This document shows positions 42,070 through 53,931 of a stretch of DNA of 64,000 bases, piece by piece (within the stretch, counting starts at the first letter, position 1; every line of letters starts with the position of its first letter). The stretch covers positions 2,059,327 to 2,123,326 of the forward strand of contig CAXIPT010000004.1 of NCBI GenBank assembly GCA_964030475.1, read 5' to 3'. The stretch is from Tethya wilhelma. Its lineage: Eukaryota > Porifera > Demospongiae > Tethyida > Tethyidae. Below the pieces are notes generated by a model that was not told the DNA's origin, did not search any database, and was given only the letters and a program-made list of their open reading frames with translations. The position numbers were made by a program, and so were the translations under genes.

Positions 42070-42855
42070 ANGCCTGAGCGAGCCCCAGATAGCGAGTTGT
42101 ACGTCGGGACCGTCTGTCTGTCTGTCATCGTTGGGTCTTGTACGCTCACCTAAGCTATTTCTAGCTAACATAATGATCGACCCGTACCATGTACCATGCA
42201 TTACTTACGCATGCGCATAAGTTTAGAGTGTGCACGTGTTTTCGAGACAGTCGATATCCGCGATCGAGAAATCAGATAGCCTCGTACCCAGGCTCCGGGG
42301 CCCGGAGCCTGGGTACGAGGCTAGAAATCAGACAGATGGTAGCTAGAGCAGAACAGTTGAGAAATGGTTCTTCTAATAGCTCAGAGGTTGACTTAGACAG
42401 TTGCTAAGCATATCTTATGAGAGAAAGGTACAGGAACAGTTTAACAGCAGTGCCCAACAGAAAGATAGGCAGATTCTGAGAAACTGCAAGTAGAAAAACG
42501 GTGTTGCCAGGCTTGCTCAATATACAGTGTCAGAGGGTAAGAGATACCACAACCGTAGATTTTACATGTCTCATTAGCAATCCTTCGTGTAAACAAACTT
42601 CTGATGTTCGCACCACAGGCACAGTCATTTGAACACTGTACTGGCAGTGACAGCCGCCAGATATATCTATACCATAATTTGTCATTCTGACAAATATTCT
42701 TCATACATTCGTACCCAGGCCCCTCCCTCCTCTAAAAATAAGGAGGGAGAGGAGGGAGGGGCCTGGGTGAGTGAAAGGTCAAAGGAGAGAGCCTGGGTAC
42801 GAGGCTACATTCGCTGTACAATTCATGCTGCGCTCGCTCAGGCTCGCCCCACAAT
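42070..42855. mobile_element. Element with GCCTGAGCGAGCCCC ends, carrying nested palindromes
   Basis: Left end 'gcctgagcgagccccagatagcgagttg' and right end 'ctcgctcaggctcgccccacaatg' are inverted matches (a partner end appears at 24489 and 26944). A single n sits at 42071. Inside are the 47-bp palindrome (42277-42323) and a second TACCCAGGCCCCTCC...GGGTACGAGGCTA element (about 42709-42807). No open frame for a transposase. Confidence 0.5.
42277..42323. mobile_element. 47-bp palindrome consisting only of two terminal repeats, 9-bp target duplication
   Basis: TAGCCTCGTACCCAGGCTC followed by CGGGGCCCG and the inverse of the end, symmetrical except at the centre. It is flanked by the direct repeat GAAATCAGA (42268-42276 and 42324-42332), a perfect 9-bp duplication. 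It is a minimal member of the TAGCCTCGT family. Confidence 0.8.
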
Positions 42856-43313
42856 GCCTTGCATTCTTCTAGTATATGTACCTTGTGTGTTTGTGTGTTG
42901 TGCAATGTTCTATTGGAGTAAATAGTTATGCATCATTACACCCTTACTATTGAAGCATTATAGTACACATCAACATGGCCATTACATACACTAGTACATA
43001 CACCTCACTCACACAAAGCTACAAGTACACACACACATCTGACATCTAAAATTTTTCAGGTAATGTAAATTTCGTGGATCGCTGGCGATCTACAAACGTA
43101 AATTAATTTACATGCAAAAGAGTGCTTTAATGGTTGCATGTAAAATACATGTAAATGAGTAGTGTGAAAAGTTTAGCTATTGCCATGCCTTCATGTTCAC
43201 TCCTTTAGTCTTTTCAATTTCTTTTAAATATTTTTGTTTTAGTAATCATTTTTTGCGAGAGTTGTGTGTGGTGAATGTCAATCAACATTTAAAGTTAATT
43301 GCATCTCCTCTAC

Positions 43314-43346
<33 letters not shown>
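43314..43346. repeat. (GT)n microsatellite
   Basis: Short GT run in the presumed DUSP intron upstream of the first recognised exon. Confidence 0.9.
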
Positions 43347-43347
<1 letters not shown>

Positions 43348-43441
43348 CATATATCCTACTAGCTATAGATATAGTTACTAGTATCAGTAGTCACGACCTT
43401 GTTGCTTTTCCTTACACTGTTCATCCTTGTAACCTATACAG

Positions 43442-44600
43442 GGGCCGTCAATGTCAACATCACTGGCATGATGAAGAAACGGTTTGTCTCTGGTAAGATA
43501 GGACTGGCTGATCTCGTCACAACCGAAGAAGGGAGAGAAAAATTCAAGGTGAATTGAGAAACGATTCATTTGTGGTCTTACGTAGTTACTCTCTTTTTGT
43601 AATAATTCAACACTGAAGAAGTTTGGTGACTGAATAGCCACCGAAACAGTTGTTCAAAATGATCGAATAATATTGACTAGTGTAAATATTTGAAAATTAG
43701 TTAACAATGTCGCATCCTAGCTACACAAGATTACTTGAATGCTATTGAGATTAGGCAATATATAAATTATAAACTAGTAGTGAAAGTTATTTTGCATCCC
43801 AGTACCTAGCTGCTAAAGCTTATGCACCTAAGATATCTTCAAGTAAAGCCTGTATTGCTGTTGCTTTTTCTTGATGGCATGACAGACTCTCTTTCTCTCT
43901 CAGACTCCAGAGTGGTGGAGTGGTTTGCTGTTGGCTTACGTGTCTTCATTTCCTTGATCTCCATTTTGTTGTGTCTATAGTATGTTTGTGTGTTTGAAAC
44001 TAAAATTATTTTCCATATGTACCTATAGCTGCTTTTCCTTGATTCTCTGCAAGTTTTCACTAGGGACCTTCTTAGAGTGGTGTCAGCTAGGGGGAAATAT
44101 CCATGGTGCTGTGAATATTTGTAGAAGCCACAATTTTATTCATGTCACTTTCAGTTGTGGATTAAATACTTATTATTATTATATGTGCTGGTGGTTAATT
44201 AGTAAGTTGCTTTCTCAGCAGATTGTCAATCAGGAAAATTATTGTGGTTGTTATTGTCACAATAAAAGAAGCCTGGGTACAAAAGGTTTGACAATAATGC
44301 TAGTGACTTACTAAAATATTTGGTCTGTATTTCAGTCTAGGAAGGTCGTATGAAGCTGGGATTTGTACCATTGCAATTAGCACAAAGAGAGCTTTCAATT
44401 GATATCCAGTTTTAATGTTTTGTGTTGAACAGGCCAACTTTGATAAAATCACCTACCTTTGTGTATAGCTGAAGTTGCATTATTTCGCAAGCGCCAGTGT
44501 TTATTTAGGAGTGTGTGTGTACAAACCACCATGTTGAGTGTGGTGTACTTAGCTGGCAGATATGTCTACTCATTTTGTTGTTACCACACAGCACACATCT

Positions 44601-44666
<66 letters not shown>

Positions 44667-44679
44667 TTCTCCCTCCCTN

Positions 44680-44759
<80 letters not shown>

Positions 44760-46445
44760 TCACTCTCCTCTCAGGTGGTCTAAGTGAATTCAATGTTCTT
44801 CATCCTTCTCTCTGTGAGATTAGCCTACCCACCGTCAGAAAGAGAATAAACTCAGCTGCCACTCCACTCCGTGCCACAACACCAGGTATAGATAGCATAC
44901 GAATCATCCTAGCTGAGCACTTTTGTCCCAGGACAAGGACGATTTTTGTCCCAGGACAAGGATGGTTTTGTTCCAGGACAAAGATTGTCTTCCTTGTCCC
45001 AGGACAGCTGTGCGAGGAAGCTAGGAACTTTAACCAATCGAAAAATTACCGATGGACAAATTTTCTAGCATGTGTTTATAATCACAAGACAAATTTGTTA
45101 ATTTAGGACAATCTTAAATTAGGAGCTGTAAGTCTTTTGTCCTATAGGACAAGAATGTTTTCGAGCATAAATTTCCAAATTTGCAGTAATGTTATTGTGA
45201 ATGTGACAACTTTGGATGTAATTTAGAGCTGAGCCTTTTGTCCTACAGAAATGTTTTTGAGCATATTGTATAAATTTCCATATTTGCAGTAAAAAATGTT
45301 AATGTTGTTATTGTGGATGTGTGACCATAGCTGAGCATTGTACACTGGCTTTGGCCAGGTGTATATGCTGGGAAGCTCTTGGCTTATGTTGCGTATCAGT
45401 CCCACAAGCATACGTCACCACAGCAATGGTTTCCATGACAACACCAGAGGTCAAGGGTCGTCTGAGTGCGTCTGTGGATCAGTTTGCTAAGTACTCTCAC
45501 TCTGCAAAAATATTTACCCTTCAAACTCTGCTTTCTGCATTAACATTTAACTCTTTATATGCTGCTGTATGTAAGTATAGCGGTATAAAAATGTTAACCC
45601 TATTAGACATGATATTCTGATCATTGTTTTGAGTACCTGATCAATATTATGTTAACCCTTTGTTATGCTGAGCATGGTCCAGATATGTGACTGTGCAAGG
45701 AGGCTAAATGTTGTCTTCTCCAACAGACCTATAAAATGGGTGGAGTCAAGCATCATTTCCATAGCAACCTGCTTATATGTGTTCAACATTAGTATCTGAA
45801 GAGACAGGTGGTGTAGGCAATGATTTTTTTTAACTCTTTGCATGTAGAAGGCTTTTATTAACCTCTTACTCAGGCCCCTCCTGGATTTTTGGTGCTTTTT
45901 TAAGCATGTATATTAGGCTAAGAACTGTGAGTTGCCTGAGTACGAGGCTAGGTTTCTGTATAGTTTCAGTTTTAACTACTGCTCTCTCTCCCTCTCTCTC
46001 TCTATGTGTGTGTGTCAGGTGTCAGAGATCAACCTCTAGATTGGAAGACTGCTCCTCCAGTTCACGTTCTCTCTTTTCTTGTACTGGGAAGCGAAAAAGA
46101 TGCAAAAAGCAAGGAGGTAAGTCCATAGTACGTCTTATTTCCAGGCCTTCTCCAGCATATATTTTAAAATCGTGGGTCTCCTTACCTGGGCTCTTTGATC
46201 AGTTACTATCAAAAAGATTCTTGAAACTCATGCAGCTTTCTTTTCAAAACAAATACCCTTAATTCTTCATCTATCCACACAGTAGTCACTTTCTCTATCT
46301 ATAAAAACAAAGTGTGTAGTTTTTGGGGACACTTTCTACATAGTAGATCATGTACACTGGGTGAAAGTATGTACTTTATGTCTAGTAGCAGCAGAGTTTG
46401 GTAAAAGTGTGTGTTTACTTTCGTTTTTATAAAGTTGGTACATTG

Positions 46446-46530
<85 letters not shown>

Positions 46531-48049
46531 GCAGGTCTTCAAAGATTTTGGTATAGGTTACGTTCTAAATGTCACACCAAAGTGTCCGAATCATTTTGAA
46601 GATCAAAACGTTGTCTACAAGAGAATTTCTGCCACAGATACTGGATCCCAAAAACTCTCTCACAATTTCATGGACGCTTTTGAATTTATCGGTAAGGGAG
46701 AAGAATTTTATAGTCAGCATGGTTTGTCATCTTTTTGAGCTGATCAACTTTAATGGCCAGGTATTGTTCAATTACTAAGTTTGAAAGATTGCATCCTCTA
46801 GTTTTTCCTGAATATTTTTATTTTGAAAGTTGGTAATGGTTGACAGAGTCATTGGCTGTTGTTGATACTTTGTTAAAGATCACAGCATTTGTTTGGCTGT
46901 TTTGACTCCAATGTTGTTGGAGGAATTTTAAGTTCTTTCATCAGTATTACACTTGCTTTTCTCCAATCATACTCCTGGGTATAGTAGCTAGAGCGTTAAA
47001 AGTACCCCTTTCTCTCTGTGTTGTTTTCCTTTTTTTGTGTTATTTTGTCTTGTTTTTTTTTTAACTTTCTTTGTTTTATTTCAGAAAAAGCCCGCCTCTC
47101 TAACTCATGTATTCTCATTCACTGTATGGCTGGGATATCACGCTCGGTCACACTGACTCTTGCCTACCTAATGTATCACTTTGGAATGTCCATGCAGGTC
47201 AGTGATCGAAACACAACCAACTTGTTTACAGAAGAGCATAATATTATTATTAATCTAGTATAGCATAATTCCATTTTTGTGGCTCTGAATATTTGTATTG
47301 TGCTTGAACAGGTGGTACTAAGTCATCAGGTAACCTTATCTTTTAAGTATAGTTTTGAACAGGTACAGTACATCTCACACTATTTCTATGCCCTTCACAA
47401 TCATAATTCACAAAATGAATATATAATTGTCTCTAGTTTTTGTTTCTGAGAAAGAACCATTTGATAATAATTATACAAGTCTGACTATCTTCTCACCGTA
47501 CATAACACATAGACTATTTTATCGTAGCTCAAACATTTTCCCCCAACCAAAACTCTCCAGGAAGCCTACCAATATGTCAAAGAAAAGAGACCCGCCATCT
47601 CTCCGAACCTCAACTTCATGGGACAACTGGTCACCTTCGAGAGAGAACTCGATCCAAATCGTTCCAAAAAGAATCTCACCGACTTTCTCCCTTCCTCCGA
47701 ACAACTCCTACTCACTGATAAAATGAGGCAGCACCACTCTAGTGGTTCTAGCAACGAGAACACACCAGAACCTCGGAAAGTTTCTGCAGAAGCTCTCTTT
47801 GACGCTCGGCCACTGTTTTTAAAATTGCCTTCGATGCCGAAAAAGACAATTTCCGAGACCGAGTTGGACATTGAAGGGACATTGGGATGTACAGAGGATC
47901 AGGGGCAAAGGGGCGTGGGGTCAGACGAGGGATTGAGGCCGTTTGTGTCAAATGTTGAAGCTGAAATTGAAAGTGAAAATATGTTATCTCCGACAAGTTC
48001 GCAAGTCAAGAGCACAATTCGACGGTTTGAGAACTTAACAAGCCACTAG
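43442..48049 (+). CDS. MAP-kinase phosphatase-type dual-specificity phosphatase (5' incomplete)
   Basis: Exons: 43442-43548 ([14 protein letters not shown], rhodanese-like CH2 region), 44775-44885 ([19 protein letters not shown], end of the rhodanese domain), 46019-46116 ([19 protein letters not shown]), 46535-46691 ([19 protein letters not shown] ... [11 protein letters not shown]), 47085-47197 ([20 protein letters not shown]) and 47561-48049. The catalytic exons join in phase 1, 0, 1 and 0. HCMAGISRS is the active-site loop HCxxGxSRS and an upstream Asp (TDTGSQ) fits the general acid. [15 protein letters not shown] follows, then a Ser-rich tail of about 120 residues. Layout matches DUSP1/4/6-type MKPs, which dephosphorylate MAP kinases. 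The N-terminus and the middle of the rhodanese domain (between 43548 and 44775) were not found. A phase-compatible cassette exon is possible at 45409-45570 ([20 protein letters not shown]). Confidence 0.85.
44602..44762. repeat. (CT)n microsatellite forming a DUSP intron 3' end
   Basis: About 160 bp of CT runs with a single n (44679), ending 12 bp before an AG acceptor, so the microsatellite supplies an extreme polypyrimidine tract. Confidence 0.9.
46449..46527. repeat. (CA)n microsatellite adjoining a DUSP catalytic exon
   Basis: About 79 bp of CA directly before atgtgcag|GTCTTC, the acceptor of the 46535 exon. Confidence 0.9.
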
Positions 48050-49004
48050 CAGACTTAAAGGGTTAATATATAGTTTTGTAGTCTTTTAAGTAATAGTCAA
48101 TACACATGCATGTATACACCTTATAACTTAAGTTTAACCTTAGCTATACAAAATTAATGTAATAATGTAATAATGCCCACATTTACTAATTGTCTTGCTG
48201 TTTAGATACTTCATACTTGGTCTGCCTTCACTTTCAATTCACCTGTTTTAAGTTCTCAATAATAATTATTATTATACTGTTACTTCTGATATACTTACTG
48301 CTATTTTGTCTTGATCATTCTGCGCTTTTCATTTCCTTTCCATTTCGTTCTTTTCTGTCGATAACTATATATTAATGTACTCGCCCATTTGTGTGTGACA
48401 TTTGCATGAATGCCAAGTTATTACAATTGGAAATCTTTGGCTAAACTCAATATGCTGTGTTTCCGTTTCTTGTACTTTTTCATTTTATTTGTGGATGGAT
48501 AATAATAGAGTTGATAAAATTCTTTGATTATCAAATTCAATTCAAGAATATTATAATATTTGGGCTCATGCAATCTTTTCTATAGGTTGGGCTACAGTAT
48601 ATAGGCAACTCATGATCAGATACATAATAATATTGATCATGCAGCTATAGCTCTTAATTCACTTTATAAGCTCCGGCCTAGCTGTCAAACTTTGTCAAAG
48701 TGATACACAACCATCATTAAATCATGCATGCAGCTGCAGTAGGTAAGAAGTTCAATATCATTCCCGAATTAAAATTCCAATCATTATAATAAGATTACTA
48801 ACAATTATTATGATAAATAAGTGATCATTTGTTATTCTCTAGTAATACATGGCCTACAATATTATAGTAATGAAATCAAAAACTAATGATGATAAAATAA
48901 TCATGAATAACATTATGTCAGATGAAAATATTAAAGATCTCGTGATCGATCGGGTATTGGTCTTTAAGTTCATATGATTATGATGCAATTATGGAGAATT
49001 GACT
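48050..49004. other. Intergenic between convergent genes; nothing recognised
   Basis: 3' regions of the DUSP gene (plus) and of the next gene (minus). AT-rich; no frame or repeat of note. Confidence 0.4.
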
Positions 49005-50140
49005 TCAGTCAGAGCCTCCCACCACAACTTCGATAGAATCCAATCTCCTGAATCCTCCCCTTCCTCTGATGGCAAAGCCATCACGTGCACGCCCCCTCCT
49101 GGATCCCTCGTCACTGTCACTATCACTGCCACCTCCCACAATGGCTCTTATACAGGCTATGCCTTCACAAACATTGGACACGCTCCCTGATGATGACCTA
49201 CGTCTTTCAAAATGACCTGGTCCTGAGAAACGGGTTCTTGTACCACTCGTATTGCGTGGGATCGCTGGGATGTCACTGATTGCAACTTGTACGAGCTCAA
49301 ACAGTACCTCTTGGAGAGCCAAACCTCCACTAACAAGGGCCTGTAGGGAAATTAGAAATAAAAGAGTAAATCAACCACGTGCAATTCATAATCATGACAT
49401 TGTACTTTAATGAATGAGGTATAAGTTAATTTTTCACTATTAATTTTATTCCCAAACAAAAACATATTATAACAGTCATACAATCAAACAACCACTTACT
49501 GAGTCTATGTGCTGCTGACACACCAGCTCCACGGTATTACCACCAAACACATTCACTCTGAGATAGTACTTCTGCAGAGTTGCACTGTCTTCGAAATACA
49601 ACATCACGTTCGAAGATCCAGGTGTGGTTTTGATCGCAGTGCTAAGGGTTGAAGATACGCTCACAGAATTGGGAGACTGAGAGCAGTTGACAGGTGCTGG
49701 CAAGTGTAGTTTCATGTTTGGTGTGCCAAAGACTTGAACGAAACGGTCTACTTGATTTGTGATAGGGTTGTGAACTTGATCCAGATGAAAGTTAGCTGTA
49801 AGAGAGAGAAAAGGATTTGACAAATCATTTTGATACTATATAGCTAGCTTTACATGCATATATGTAACTATATAGTCCATATAATGATCTAGTTTACATC
49901 CAAGTAAATCTACATCCATTGTAGCTAGCAATCATCATCATCATCATCACAAACATACTCTGATAGTCATTCACACGGCTCAGTATACTGACCTGAGTGT
50001 TCTTTGACAGTATGCAATGCCACTCCAGTTCCATTGAAAGTGAGGTACTGAGGCTGAAAACCAAATGCTTCGATCATTGTCACATGAGTAGTTGCTACTC
50101 TTCTGAAGTTAGCAGAGCTGTAGGTATCCAGATAAGCCAT
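49005..50140 (-). CDS. Uncharacterised protein, head-to-head paralogue A (RG-rich tail)
   Basis: Three minus-strand exons chain cleanly: 50140-49993 (MAYLDTYSSANFRRVATTHV), 49795-49500 and 49340-49005, total 259 residues. The central exon carries SSNVMLYFEDSATLQKYYLR then VNVFGGNTVELVCQQHI, shared in diverged form with the gene at 51944. The C-terminal exon adds a Ser/Asp acidic run (GGGSDSDSDEG) and an Arg/Gly tail (SRRGRARDGFAIRGRGGFRR), which may bind nucleic acid. No signal peptide or membrane span. I do not recognise the family. Confidence 0.65.
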
Positions 50141-51943
50141 GATGTTAATTCAGATTGATGATTTGTCAACTGATTGTCGATAGTAAGTATTATTCTTGAT
50201 TGAGTTGTTTGAATTCTCAATTTTTTCTTGCTGCTAAGTCCAAAGCTGGCTGAATTTATACTCATAGACATGCTTAGGTCAGCACCTAGAAACCCTATAC
50301 TGTTGTACTTCTTTCCGTACGCTAGATGCAGCGCTCCTTCTGTGCTACGCGTACTGCGCATGCGTAGAAAATCCCGGGACCGCCCCGAAGTTCGCGTATC
50401 GCATCCGGTAGCTTCCCGTCTACGGACGGACGTTGATGTTTCCCGTTCCGTTTCCTGCTGAAAACTTGATCAATGGCCCAATAGGCACAACATCCTGAGA
50501 ATATCTAGTATAGCTCTACATACATGCACACCCACGTATAACAGCATTGGCTTCAAGGATATTGCTCTTTCTGTTCTAGTCTACAAGCACATTGATAGCT
50601 CTGTTTGACATGGAAGTTGCATGACACTGGCCAAAAAGCATCCAATTTGATGCCAAGGAACTGGATACAATGTATGTTTGCACTAAAACTGAACTTCCTG
50701 CATGCATGATGGAGGGCTGATATCTTATTGTGTCATTTGTGTCAATATGATCATATTGAAAGTCAAACAAATACTGTCCAAAATTGTGCAATCATGCATG
50801 ACTGATGATGTAGCTATATAACACGATGCATAATCTCAGCACACATGATGCAAAACAGAATCTGATGACCACATGCAAGTCTAGGCGCTGAGTGAGCAGA
50901 TATCTTTTCCAACGATTACCTACATATACTTCCAACGAAACCTTTTTCTTTTGCTTATCTAAGCATGCATGCATGACATTGTCATTTGTCTCAAAATTAA
51001 TGCAAACTGGACAGATTGTGATAACATTCATGTCTTGTGGGGCTATGTATTGGTCACTTATATAATCATTTCCATTCTTGGTTTATGATGATCGAGTTAA
51101 CTATGTAAATAGATAAACTCTTTGTCCATACATAACCAATTTTCATCTTACTACGGCTAATTGGGATTCTAACTCACAACCAGTTGATTGTTTTCTCTAA
51201 AATAAAATCTATACAATACAATGTCATAATAATGGTTGTCTGCATTACCTTTTTTAAAACACACAACAAAAGTAAAACTGTTATTAAAAACAGCTTACTT
51301 CTTGTTATAATATTATACAATTTATACTGACAGTCAATCTTAGACTATAGTATTTTCCATATTGCACATGCAGTGTTATTGAGGATGGCCTCCAATTAAA
51401 GCCAAGATAATTAAGGAGTAACCATATGCATATATAATATGCACTGTTAATTAGTTGTGGTTGATGTTACATATCCATGATGATGAATATGATTAACATG
51501 TAGTGGTGTATTGTGAGTGGTCTAGGAGTGGTTACATTGTTCATTTTCTTTTGTTCCTCAGGAAATGGTCAACAGACGAGAGCTCCAAAAACTAACAATT
51601 ATAATAGTGTCGGCTAGACAGCAAGTCATGTGGTCAACAATCATCTTAAAAGATAACATTGAATGTTTTCTTTACGTACTGTATATAGCAGCGATCAGGC
51701 ATGCAACTTATACACTATGATTATATAAACTTTTGCATATATATACATAAAGTTCAACTCAAGTATTATTATCATTATAGTTCAACTTATTAAGTCACAG
51801 GATAATTGCGCATAGCTTACATTTTACATGACAAGTCAAAGCTGTTAGCTGTTGTTCAATCACATGTATAACAGATACTACAATTAAAGCATCATACAAC
51901 AGTCTACATGCATGCATGCTAAGTTAACAAGGACAGAACCAGC
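50141..51943. other. Shared upstream region of the head-to-head pair
   Basis: Apart from the CpG patch nothing coding was seen. 50576-51060 is AT-rich with scattered short frames. A TATA-like string near 51710-51750 could belong to the plus-strand gene. Confidence 0.4.
50355..50364. promoter_or_regulatory. CpG-rich promoter patch with NRF-1-like site
   Basis: TGCGCATGCG lies in a GC-rich island (about 50335-50455: ACGCGTACTGCGCATGCG..., CCCGGGACCGCCCCG) about 215 bp upstream of paralogue A's ATG, in otherwise AT-rich DNA. Probably the promoter of that gene. Confidence 0.45.
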
Positions 51944-53385
51944 ATGGCAGCCTATTACGTTGCAGTTGTCGAGAATAAACTGACCAACTGTTATCTTGCT
52001 CTCAATGAAAACACACAAACTTTGGAGTTTCACAAGGAGCAAAACTCAGCAAGTAAGTGAGCAGAACCTATAACTATAGATCTGTCCATGCAGGTGAAAC
52101 TATGATTGCATGTATGCATAAAGAATTTCAAATCTGACATAACATAATGTAATGTGATTCTTCACTGCCACTATTAATAGTATATAAAAAGCATGAAATG
52201 TAAGAATACCCTATAGCAGGTAGATTTGGCAAGAATTAAATTTGGCCAATTGGCGAATTATTCTGCAAATTGCCAAACATGCAGTTTTAAACAAATGCAC
52301 GTGTATGTAAAGAACACAGCATGCAAAATTAAATTGCCAATCAGGCTAAAATCTGAATTGGCCATGCAAATTTAAGCCTGCCAAATTTACCTGTATACAC
52401 GGTAATACATGTACAGTACATACACTCAATGTATACACACACACACACACACACACACTCACACACACACACACACACATACTCACGACAATCGCTAACA
52501 ATGACATTGTCAAGACAACTTTATCTTGCAAGACAGACTAACAATTCGAGAACTAAAGTGCTTCCATTCTGAGAGCTACCTGACGGTCAGTGGCAACACA
52601 CTAACACTGGCACCATCGCCAACTGGGGTGGCTGTGAATACAGATCCTCCAAATAAAAGCAGCAGTATCATGATCTACTTAGAGGTAAACACACGCACAA
52701 AACATGCATGCAATTCTAAGAAGAAGCTGAATGATGTGCAATTACAGTGTATAGCAACCCATGCTCAATATCACGCGTGTTTATATAATTTTTGTACATG
52801 CATGCGCATGCGTAGCGCCAGCATTATAATACTGGTAATGGGTCGTCAAAATTTCGAGTGTTTAAATTTTGCAGACGACGGTGACGTGTACGAAAATTTC
52901 CCAATGCGAATAATCAAATTACGGTAGGACCCTATAGGCATGCATGCACAAGCTCTAGGCTTTGATCCATAGCAACTTGCCAAGAATTCAAATGGGCACA
53001 TGCATGCAGTCATACAAACATGATCAAGAAGACATACCCTATACAAATATTGTAATGCACACTTCTGTATGAATAATGGTACAACCAATGGTACTAGAGG
53101 TATACATGCTCTTATTGCAATTGTTTTGTTGCTAGGATACTGAAGGAGGTACAAGACATTACTTAAGAGTGAACACGATGGACAGTAACAGAGTGGAAGC
53201 TGTGAATCAGGAATACATCCATGACAAAGCCACGGTATAGCAGCTATAGCATGATCACTTTCACACACATGCACACACATGCACACACACACACACACAC
53301 ACACACACAACAGACTAATGGCTATCGTAGACAAGAGATGGAGTTTAATCTGGTTCTAGTGGAAACCAAAGACTTTCGTCGCTAA
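51944..53385 (+). CDS. Uncharacterised protein, head-to-head paralogue B
   Basis: Four exons in matching phase: 51944-52052 (MAAYYVAVVENKLTNCYLAL), 52533-52684, 53136-53234 and 53314-53385, total 143 residues. The middle exons encode SSIMIYLE|DTEGGTRHYLRVNT and NRVEAVNQEYIHDKAT, parallel to VMLYFED...YYLRVN...NTVELVCQQHI in the minus-strand gene at 49005-50140. The last exon ends LVLVETKDFRR. Short beta-strand-like segments suggest a compact all-beta fold. It lacks the RG tail of A. Cytosolic by sequence; function unknown. Confidence 0.65.
52437..52480. repeat. (CA)n microsatellite
   Basis: In intron 1 of paralogue B. Confidence 0.9.
53275..53310. repeat. (CA)n microsatellite
   Basis: In the last intron of paralogue B; it runs to within a few bases of the acceptor (aacag). 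Confidence 0.9.
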
Positions 53386-53931
53386 AAAATACCCAACTTA
53401 ACCAGCATCTCAAGAATTCAAGCAAGAACAGACATACATACATACATACATACATACAAGGATAGAGAGACTGTATATATCATAGCAAGCATATCAAGAG
53501 TACACATATGTAGTATCGATCATTTTATTCTTGTAAATACATGCATGCATGGTACTGAATCACTTGAAATAAAGGTTAAAAATAACAAAAGTAAAAAATC
53601 CAACTGCATGTGTATACAGTAGTTTGTTGATTATTGCACAAAATACACATCCAAAGTATCAGCTAAGATTTTCTAATGATCATGTAGATCTCGATATTGG
53701 AAAAAAAAGTCCGAAACCTATAATAATATATACATATAAGGCTACATTGTAAATTAAAATGTGCACATTTTCAGTTTGATTCTACAAGTATTGTGAACTA
53801 TCACTATCAAAAAACAACAATTTGGATATTTTAGCGTCAAAATGACTGTTATTGTTACTCTAGTTTCAAATGTGAAAACTATTCAAAAAAATACCATGAA
53901 AAAAAAAAAACCTTTCATGTTTTCAAATGAC
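53386..53931. other. Convergent 3' spacer
   Basis: 3' flanks of paralogue B and of the minus-strand Pro-rich gene; a (CATA)n run near 53433-53459 and an A run at 53898-53910. No gene. Confidence 0.5.

Noticed and set aside
47517..47996. Minus-strand ORFs opposite the last DUSP exon
   Set aside because: Shadow frames of a well-supported coding exon.
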